Part shown: one piece after another, positions 58,301 through 64,000 of the stretch
Layout of the letters: each line of letters starts with the position of its first letter
Position numbering within the stretch: position 1 is the stretch's first letter
NCBI GenBank assembly: GCA_001931905.2
Contig: MSJI02000914.1
Location: 62,001-126,000, forward strand
From: Cladosporium sp. IMV 00045
Lineage: Eukaryota > Ascomycota > Dothideomycetes > Cladosporiales > Cladosporiaceae
DNA: 64,000 nt
Reading direction: 5' to 3'
Program-made: the position numbers and the translations under genes
The notes under the pieces: model-generated
What the model was told of the DNA's origin: nothing
The model's input: only the letters and a program-made list of their open reading frames with translations
Database searches by the model: none

Positions 58301-58450
58301 GACCCACTCTGGATCACAGTCGGCGACGGTATGTATAGGGAAGCGATCAAGAGAAATGGCGATATGGCCGGTGCCGTGCAGGCGGAGCAACAGGTGAGGA
58401 TGTACATGGACAAAGTACCCGAGGGCGTACGATCAAGACTGGCATCATAG
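55367..58450 (+). CDS. SCC4: Cohesin loading factor Scc4/Mau2
   Basis: Subunit of the Scc2-Scc4 (NIPBL-MAU2) complex that loads cohesin onto chromosomes in the nucleus. Single exon, 1027 residues from the ATG at 55367. The first 390 or so residues are a Gln-, Pro- and Ser-rich disordered region with several Gln runs, and with basic clusters such as KKRRSEDGR. The cohesin-load domain starts near DYQSVLLSLSEEYI (about residue 392) and continues to the end as TPR-like helical repeats (for example LYHQLIATALACLESVI, AMQHLLVRVLLKTNP, AFSIKLLQVYAYCGRAEW). Budding yeast Scc4 is 624 residues, so the extra length is the N-terminal region, which is usual in filamentous fungi. The frame is intact throughout. 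The C-terminal KVPEGVRSRL fits the family end. Confidence 0.9.
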   Translation: MPPPFDIYQQQGGFEQYAPAYGQSQMSHPPSRQHLSSSHSQSQDVFQMQQQQQQQQQAMVAPSVSGFQQQQQHHQAHLQQARWQQQQQQANHNYQQQFAQIPPSQHQAYQNPAQQTPPQYQQPSPLQQFASGQLQDTGRQQYWNPTPQPPQGANYVNQHPPSQPQPVQTNVQPYIQSQQFPPPQPLGSSPVVDAHLSIGSAVSASVNAPMPQQQQHLPQYPQSNPTPQRQQSVSGRPSQTAPTPSQPYSQQYQHQQQYQQRTPSQPSVQHQPHVLQSSNPSSQQASGQFSQTPRKSSQSLEAPQSTPNSRTLTHVQIPAYRPENMAPTPQSHHSKKRRSEDGRSLQAKQPPRQSQPPPPPPQGAYVQVPKPPESSPLTEFTSSQFVPPTPTPDVDYQSVLLSLSEEYITAAHSMSAHLCSPNATEEDLALYHQLIATALACLESVITTYRVHNAQKEARIRLRFASLLFEETENTMATEETLGRGIAFCERNKLTDSKYAMQHLLVRVLLKTNPTVAMKTLEKSIQEVEAMGITHWIYALRMLRVTVSIRSGRPSDTSNVLRHLAALNERADANQHTAVHVAAAVLDALVHLQSGDSMAVELASRSLASARTHQLEPVMSEIPQLSATMDLLDLACAFMQSTPLDQTGQKMNRFHENLDAKTKSTGWAGDGNFLLPLGVSSKSDVEADTGGVFRKTATGETALAFMWLSRSQLYMIGYMLGGFSRMGVNAEDRRCENILAEGLKLNRPLNAAVASTMPMKTVESMSDTQQHIAFSIKLLQVYAYCGRAEWSTAWQAIESLNKELAKSPQHQDKYLSCSLLYLSGVCKQGIGEDRAALEIYQSPQLSMKSSPSKAITPIKDLQALAGLNSVSILRNMPTDPRIAEQALADLGPYCEASSNKAIVSAYHVLRAHDPDPSITIIKIKQCLQAALHPAQAVKNCRILAIIMNTMTGQFFDGIVGKQAINSATAGRQLARRSQDPLWITVGDGMYREAIKRNGDMAGAVQAEQQVRMYMDKVPEGVRSRLAS

Positions 58451-59072
58451 TATGCCTTGCACTTCTTAAGGGGCGAGTCGCTCGAATACAAGAGAGAGGA
58501 CACACGGTTCTTGCCTGAGGCTGGATGTCAAAACAAGGCTTCCAATTCGCTTACATTATTACATATCCGCATGACCTATTCACCTCGCTACACCGGTCCA
58601 AACAAACCAACCAATCCAAACGAAACGTATCATTCCGCTCACTCTCCACCTCACCAGAATCCCCCTTCACTCGAGCCTCCCCTCCGCGTAAATTCCCCTT
58701 CCCCCGCCAAACCGCCACCAATTCGAAGAATTCCCCAGTCTTGCACGTGTCGTTTCTCCCTACTCGAAGTGAAGTCTCAACATGGACCCTTTCCTCGAGC
58801 ACTCGGAAATTGCGCATCGCTTCGAGTTCCGTTTGCAGGTCGGGGTAGGAAGGTGAGAGGGGTCTCGTTCACTTGGTTCGTACTTTTCGAGTGTGCGTTG
58901 TTGGGAATTTTTGCATCTCAACATCAACATCGGCAATTGGTGTGTCAACAGCGCTCGTTGTGTTTACGAGGAGGAGCAACGAAAACGGGAGTATCTTGAA
59001 TCCTCTTCTTCTGCTGCCCATCGAACATACTTCCCCCGTCTGTTTCTCGCAAAAGAAACGTCCACCGTCACC
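58451..59072 (+). other. Intergenic between SCC4 and the frameshifted unknown gene
   Basis: 622 bp on the same strand. No gene seen; it should contain the SCC4 3' end and the next promoter. Confidence 0.5.
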
Positions 59073-60763
59073 ATGGTCGTCGCCACAGACCGCAAAGCAA
59101 AAGTCGCGCAAGAGCTCGAAGAAGCCGGGGCGCGCATCGAAGAGCTAGAGGCCGAACTCGAAGAAGCAAAGGCAACCCAGGCAGGGTTGAAGGCTAAACT
59201 CGATTACTTCGAAGGCAGACCTGCGGCTGGGAAGGAGGCTCAGAGGCTTTCTTCGAGTCGCCGTTACGAGTTGCCGGAGGAGAGTGATGATGAGGAGTTG
59301 GTGCCGGAGTAAGTGGTCTAAATAAGGCTCTTGATGGTGGGATAATGACTGACAGTCTTTCTTAGGTGTGCCAAGCTCAAGCAGGAGAAGCAGGCGGGTG
59401 TCACGTCTTCGGATCATGCTTCTCAGATCCTAGCTCCGGTCACCGAGGGGAGACGCAAGAGAGCATTCAGCGTCTCTGAGCTGTCTGAGAGCCTTGTCAA
59501 CGCTCTGGACGATGACGACTTGGATCTCGAGATGGATGTCGAGACGCCAATGCCGACTGCCACACGCGAAAGACCGGCAAGCAAAAAGACTCGTCGCCAC
59601 AGCCCGGTTCCCTCTCAATCTCTGCCAAAGACCGCCACGCCAAACAGCACCAGCACCACCACTCCCACTCCCCTCCCCCGGCCTGCAAAATCTCGACCCA
59701 CTCCCCCTCGTCGTCCCCCGAAACCCCGAGCCCACCTCCCTATCAATACGATGTCAAAGACCGCCACGCCAAAAACCGCCAAGCCAAAGACCACCGCCTC
59801 AAAGAACGTACCTTCTCGTCCAACTGCCGGGAAAGCCCAACAGAAGCCACAAACTTCGTCTGTAAGCAACAGGTCCAGTACCGACGCATGGCTTGCGGAG
59901 ACTTACCAGTACACTCCCAGCAGACAGGAGAAAGACGATGTGTCAGCTGCTAGGTCCCAGGAAACTAGGAAAACCAACAGTAACACACCCGGTCACCAAC
60001 CTCAAACCCAAACCAACCGCCAGAACCTATCCCCAACCCAACAACACCCACCGCCCAACACCCAACACAAGTCCATCTACGCCGAAATGACCCCATTCAC
60101 CTTCAAATTCATCGTCTCCTACTCCGTCCCCCGCCCCAGACTCGCCCGCTTCCCCTCCGACATCGCCCTCACCTACCACGCCTCGGTAGACATGGCCGAC
60201 GTCCTGCCGGATTTCTGGCCCCGCCTCACCACCCTGCTGGACGAGTGGGAGACCCTCGCCGGTGCCGACTGGGCCTGGGACTTGCAGAAACCGGATTCCT
60301 CGAACCGATCTGGGAAGCGGTCTTGCGTCGCTAGTAAGCTGGCCTGTCTGCAGACGAAATGGCGCGCGGGCGATGAGTTCGGTTCTTCGCGTGTCAGGAG
60401 TGCGCTATGGTGGGTCGGCCGTGTTTTAATTGGGTGGAGGATGAGGATGCGAAGTGGGTGTGGGAGGGCGAGGGCGAGGGCGAGGGTGAGAGCGAGGAGG
60501 AGGGGTTGGGGGAGGAACCGAAGGGGGAGTTCTGGTGCTTGCCGGTTCATGTGGACGATCGCAGGAACGTTGTGCAGGTGGACAAGGAGATTTGGATCTG
60601 GGTCAATGAGGGTGTCGAGGGAGGTGAGGAGGGGGAGGGCGAGGGGGAGGATGGGGCTTGGGACGAGTGGAAGGAGGCCGAGGAGAGTGATGATGGGTCT
60701 TCCGGCTCTTCGTCTACTTCCTCTTCCTCCTGCGATGGCGAAGAATTACGACGACGAAGATGA
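59073..60763 (+). pseudogene. Unknown fungal protein with N-terminal coiled coil and Cys-containing C-terminal domain; several one-base frame breaks
   Basis: Exon 1 runs 59073-59309 (coiled coil, ARIEELEAELEEAKA). An intron of about 57 bp (gtaagt to ttcttag) leads to exon 2, and the join reads VPE-CAKLKQEK. A long Pro/Thr/Lys-rich disordered stretch follows. A C-terminal domain then begins near ADWAWDL, but the reading frame jumps there. The expected continuation AETGFLEPIWEAVLRR is in another frame (from about 60283), SKLACLQTKWRAGDE returns to the first, and FFACQECAMVGRPCFNWVED with EFWCLPVHVDDRR is again in the other, running to the stop at 60763. Three single-base indels near 60284, 60330 and 60378 would reconcile this; no introns fit. 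The domain pattern (C-x2-C-x6-C, then Asp/Glu-rich and WVNEG) resembles uncharacterised fungal proteins, but I cannot name the family. It could be a decaying gene or sequence error. Confidence 0.55.
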
Positions 60764-61156
60764 TGGCTAGAGATTCGTTGGGACTTTTGGGTGAGGTGCG
60801 TATGCATCCCTTCGCATGTTCGCGTTGCTGTGCCATTATGATATTTCCGGAACAAGAAACAGATGGTTTCTGTTCATTGGGAGAGTTCAGTCGAAGTTAT
60901 GAGCCGGAGCAAGTAAATCAAGATGGCAAGCTCCATGAAAAATCAGAGAACGAGGAAAACACGATTAGAACGAAGCCTTGGAACAAAAAGCGATTATCAA
61001 CCACTTTGCGTAAATGTGTACAAGAAGTAGTAGCTTTCTAGTTTTGCATTTCCAAGAAACGAAGACGCCAGTCGCTCAAAAGCATACAACCTTCCTAGCA
61101 CACTATCTCCATCAGATACACAAAACAACATGTTTCTTCTCTGCTTGGTCGCAAAT
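60764..61156. other. Convergent intergenic region
   Basis: 393 bp between the unknown gene (+) and VPS55 (-); 3' ends only, as far as I can see. Confidence 0.5.
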
Positions 61157-61754
61157 CTAGAACTCCTCCTGTTCTCGGAAGAACATGGTGAAACTTATGA
61201 TGGTGCCGTAGATGAGCAGACCGCCGATAATGCTCATGACCATTGCTTCGATGCGGATCTGTTCCGTGTGCGCCAGGACTACTGGCAGAGCTGTGAGAGA
61301 AGATCGTATTAGCTTGAATGATTCTCCCCAAAGTAGGATCCCAATCCGTATTCGTCGTATTCTTTCCTCTTTGCAAAATCCCCGTCCACCGCCCGCAAAC
61401 ACAGTATTCCTACAATCCACCCAAGAACAGAACAAGAACGTACCAATTCCCATAACGACAAAGAACCCGGTCAAAAACCTCCCCAGCTCAACCACACTGC
61501 TACTCCCGGAATCCATGAAGTCATCGTTGTTCTGAGCTTTGCTGCATATCCAGTTGGGAACGGGAGCGAGGACGTAGGTGGCCACGACGAGGAGCGTGAG
61601 GTAGTTGTGGTACAGGGCCGAGGAGAGGATGACGAGGATGAAGCCGATGGCTAGGATCTGTGTCGCGAGAGTGTTAGGATGTGTATTATTGACATTGTTA
61701 GAGGAAGTGTTTCCGTACGAAGGACAGCACTATGATGGTCTTGACGCCGGCCAT
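61157..61754 (-). CDS. VPS55: Vps55 family endosomal membrane protein, three exons
   Basis: Small tetraspanning endosomal protein (OB-RGRP/LEPROT family) that in yeast acts with Vps68 in late-endosome to vacuole traffic. Exons are 61719-61754, 61444-61657 and 61157-61290. Introns are 61 bp (cctaac branch site, gacacag end) and 153 bp, giving 127 residues. The protein starts MAGVKTIIVLSF-ILAIGFILVILSSAL, then HNYLTLLVVATYVLAPVPNWICSKA (family signature LAPVPN), FLTGFFVVMGIG-ALPVVLAHT, and MVMSIIGGLLIYGTIISFTMFF. That makes four hydrophobic segments with a short charged tail. The length matches the family (about 130-140). It is divergent from PRE5, with 458 bp between starts. Confidence 0.92.
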
Positions 61755-62212
61755 GGTTGTGGGTGTTTGGGGTGGGTTGGCGCGGGTGGTCGGTGGTGGG
61801 GTGTTTGATTGGGAGCTGGACTATGCAGCTGGTAGGGTATGCGATCACGTGTGAAAGCAAATCGGGTCACAGTATGGGTGATTGAGTGAATGGGTTGTGG
61901 TTGTATGGGAGTGGTAGTGGTCTGGATCGCGTGCGCAAGCTGCGGCCTTGACTTGACTTGACGTCGTTAAGCGGCGGCGTGAGGCTGGAGAGCAAGCAGC
62001 AAGCTGAGCTTGGGCCGCGGCGTTTGGAGGGCCAGCGACCTCATCATTCGCGTCGACCGGTAGCCTGGATGTGAAGCCAGAGCATCATTGTCAATTCCAC
62101 CTCTCTACTAACAACAACAACCGTACCAAAACTCATACCCATACCTCTTTCTTCTTCATTCTGCCGGCTCATCGAAACCTCTGCTCTTGATTGATACCAT
62201 ACTGCCGGCACG
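61755..62212. promoter_or_regulatory. Divergent promoter of VPS55 and PRE5
   Basis: 458 bp between outward-facing starts. I did not find a clear proteasome-associated control element on inspection. Confidence 0.45.
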
Positions 62213-62666
62213 ATGTTCAGAAACAACTACGACAACGACTCCGTCACATTGTGAGCACTTCTCATCCAGCATACTGTCTACTTCTAGCTAACACCACCCT
62301 CCAGCTCTCCCCAAGGCCGTATCTTCCAGGTCGAATATGCACAAGAAGCCGTCAAGCAAGGTTCCGTCGTCGTCGGCATCGTCAGCAAAACCCACGCTGT
62401 CCTCGCAGCGATAAAGGTAAGAAGATCCATCCGCAACCCTCTTAGCTGCTGAGCCTAGCAACGTCTACTAACTCTCATTTCCAGCGCAACGCAGAAGAGC
62501 TCTCCTCCTACCAAAAGAAAGTCATCCCCATCGACACGCACTACGGCATCGCCCTCGCCGGCCTGGCCTCGGACGCCCGCGTCCTCTCCAACTTCATGCG
62601 GCAGCAATCGCTCTCCTCGCGCCTGACCTACGACCGCCCCATCCTGCTCTCCGACATCACCTCGCG
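62213..62666 (+). CDS. PRE5: 20S proteasome subunit alpha-6 (Pre5), 5' part, cut by the gap
   Basis: Outer-ring subunit of the 20S core particle. Exons present are 62213-62250, 62305-62416 and 62485 to the gap. Introns of 54 and 68 bp contain gctaac and ctactaac branch sites. The N-terminus [29 protein letters not shown] carries the alpha-subunit signature (SPQGR, QVEYA), followed by [33 protein letters not shown], characteristic of alpha-6 rather than other alphas. About 110 residues are visible out of an expected 250 or so. The rest is lost to the gap at 62667, after which the sequence restarts in another gene. Confidence 0.93.
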
Positions 62667-62686
62667 NNNNNNNNNNNNNNNNNNNN
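62667..62686. other. Assembly gap, 20 N
   Basis: Exactly 20 undetermined bases within PRE5 on the left. The right side restarts 9 kb back, inside an intron of the alpha/beta hydrolase. Confidence 0.98.
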
Positions 62687-62694
62687 GCTTTTAG

Positions 62695-63407
62695 TATCTA
62701 GGTGAAGAAGGCGACCAATGTCCCCTGTCCGCCGCGCTCGTCATCTCCAACCCGTGGAAGCTCGAGGTCGCCTCGCTGGCGCTGCAGCGCACCTGGCTGG
62801 GCATGAACGTCTACAGCAAAGCCATGGGCAAGTCCATGCGCGCCCTCTACGACACGCACGTCGAGCAGATCTCGCAGAACAAGGCCCTCTCGCCAGAGAA
62901 AATCCACGCTATCAAGTACTTGCACGAGTTCGACCGCGCCGTGCAGTGCGCCACCTGGGGTTACCCGACCGAGGGCGCTTATTACAGAGACGCCACCAGC
63001 GCGGACAGCGTTTTCGCCATTCGTGTGCCGACTATGTGTCTACATGCGCAGGACGATCCGATTGCGTGCGATGAGGCGGTCCCGTATGAGGAGATTAGGC
63101 AGACGCCTTGGGTGGTGATGTGTGCGACGAGTGGTGGTGGTCATTTGAGTTGGTTCGAGTTTGGAGGTGGAAGGTGGCACGCGAAGCCCGTGAGTTACGA
63201 TCGTGATTCCGAGATGGGTGATTCCTTTGGTGCTGACAAGTCTGGTTCCAGGCGGTGAACTTCCTGAACGCAATGGCGAGAGAGGTAGACTTTGACAAGC
63301 TCGAGCGTCCAGAGATGCCCAAGACAGGACCCAAGGGAGGGCACAAGACGCCATTCGCTTTTGACCCGATGCGGAGGAAGGCGCATGTTGAAGGCAGTGA
63401 CCAGTGA
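62695..63407 (+). CDS. Alpha/beta hydrolase of the EHT1/EEB1 type, copy 2, first exon missing at the gap
   Basis: Exons 2 (62695-63189) and 3 (63252-63407) match those of 52624-54233 in size, with a 62-bp intron between. The contig begins with the last eight bases of the first intron (gcttttag), so the nucleophile-bearing exon is simply not in this contig. Exon 2 differs from copy 1 at the protein level by ITQ to ISQ only. The Asp (LHAQDDPIA) and His (GGGHLSWF) of the triad are present. Confidence 0.92.
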
Positions 63408-63510
63408 TTTGATAGACCAAAGAGAAGACGCTTGTTGGTGGCTGGGTATATCGGAAACAGAAAAAATAATAGACCATGGACTCCTCTTCCCATCACTCGC
63501 TCGCTCGCAT

Positions 63511-64000
63511 TCAGCCGAAGCTCACACGCTTCTTCGACTTCTTCGAGTCCAGAGACTTGGGAGGCTCGTCGTCACCGAATCCCTTGAAGTAGCCATTCTT
63601 CATGGACTTGCGTGACTCGGGAGCAGAAGCGTCGCCGTTCTTCTTCTTCTTTTCCGAGTCCGCGATGATCTGCTTCCTGCCCTCAAAAGACTCCTTCTTG
63701 CTCTTCGCCCGTTTCTCTGCCTCAGCCTTCTTCGCCTCTCTCAGTTCCTCCAAATGCCTCGCCTTCTGCATCTTGCTCTCAATGTTCCCCTCCTTCTCCG
63801 CCATAACCATAGCCATAATCGCATTCATGCCCTCATTATCGTCCACAAAGTTCTTCCCCTTCTTCATATTCGGCGGCTTCGTAACACCCTCAGGCCTGAT
63901 GCCGTTCAACTCGGGAATGCCCAGCTCCTGCGCGGTGTAGACTTTCTTTTTCTTCTTGTTGTCCGCTTTGTGAGCGACGGCAGACTTGGTCGTGACCTGC
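63511..64000 (-). CDS. LOC1: LOC1-like 60S assembly protein, copy 2, N-terminus beyond the window
   Basis: C-terminal 162 residues of the homeologue of 54333-54986, open to the window edge. The core motifs FVDDNEGMNAIMAM and GNIESKMQKARHLEE and the KKRVSFG tail are identical. The differences are largely silent. Confidence 0.88.
   Translation of the reverse strand, partial: QVTTKSAVAHKADNKKKKKVYTAQELGIPELNGIRPEGVTKPPNMKKGKNFVDDNEGMNAIMAMVMAEKEGNIESKMQKARHLEELREAKKAEAEKRAKSKKESFEGRKQIIADSEKKKKNGDASAPESRKSMKNGYFKGFGDDEPPKSLDSKKSKKRVSFG

Larger units (their letters stand above)
62687..64000. repeat. Homeologous segment D, copy 2 (start of contig 4)
   Basis: Counterpart of 53513-54822, with most changes silent or intergenic. 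It runs to the window edge. Confidence 0.9.

Overview
This is nuclear DNA of a filamentous or yeast-like ascomycete. Genes are split by short introns of about 50-190 bp with GT..AG ends and CTAAC/CTGAC-like branch sites. Neighbours are closely packed on both strands, and the gene set is typically fungal: a Zn2Cys6 regulator, carboxypeptidase Y, oleate desaturase, DUF3176 membrane proteins, Vps55/Vps68 and Loc1. Two slightly different copies of the same regions point to a duplicated or hybrid genome. A Capnodiales black yeast such as Hortaea werneckii would fit, but the species is an inference from gene style and duplication, not proven here.

The window is a scaffold of four contigs joined by three gaps of exactly 20 N (22994-23013, 36714-36733, 62667-62686). 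Each gap is flanked by homologous sequence. 15299-22993 repeats as 23014 to about 30580; about 30580-36713 repeats as 36734-42569; 53513-54822 repeats as 62687-64000 (window end). The simplest reading is that overlapping contigs from two homeologous (or allelic) chromosomes were laid end to end. The apparent tandem duplications are then assembly artefacts. Contig 1 ends, and contig 3 begins, at the same poly-A position, so contigs 1 and 3 probably belong to one chromosome and contigs 2 and 4 to its partner.

With duplicates collapsed, the locus order is: SDR oxidoreductase (+), SAC/hSac2 phosphoinositide phosphatase (+), carboxypeptidase Y (-), SDO1/SBDS ribosome maturation factor (+), Zn2Cys6 regulator (-), about 3.8 kb without a recognisable gene, DUF3176 membrane protein (+, one copy broken), glycosyltransferase-like protein with a degenerate motif (-), its intact tandem paralogue (-), cytochrome c oxidase subunit of the COX4/Cox5 family (-), oleate delta-12 desaturase (-), MetE-like protein (-), coiled-coil protein (-), VPS68 (-), EHT1/YMR210W-like alpha/beta hydrolase (+), LOC1 (-), SCC4/MAU2 cohesin loader (+), a frameshifted unknown protein (+), VPS55 (-) and proteasome alpha-6 PRE5 (+).

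Most genes are unrelated housekeeping functions. Links worth noting are VPS68 and VPS55, whose yeast products form one endosomal complex and which lie 9 kb apart; SDO1 and LOC1, both in 60S subunit biogenesis; and the tandem glycosyltransferase pair. Three genes carry single-base frame disruptions that may be sequence errors: SAC phosphatase, SDO1 and the unknown at 59 kb. The strongest evolutionary signal is a divergent island around the DUF3176 gene, which differs far more between the two copies than the non-coding DNA beside it. I found no CRISPR array, recognisable transposon, tRNA or rRNA gene, and no convincing new multi-gene system.
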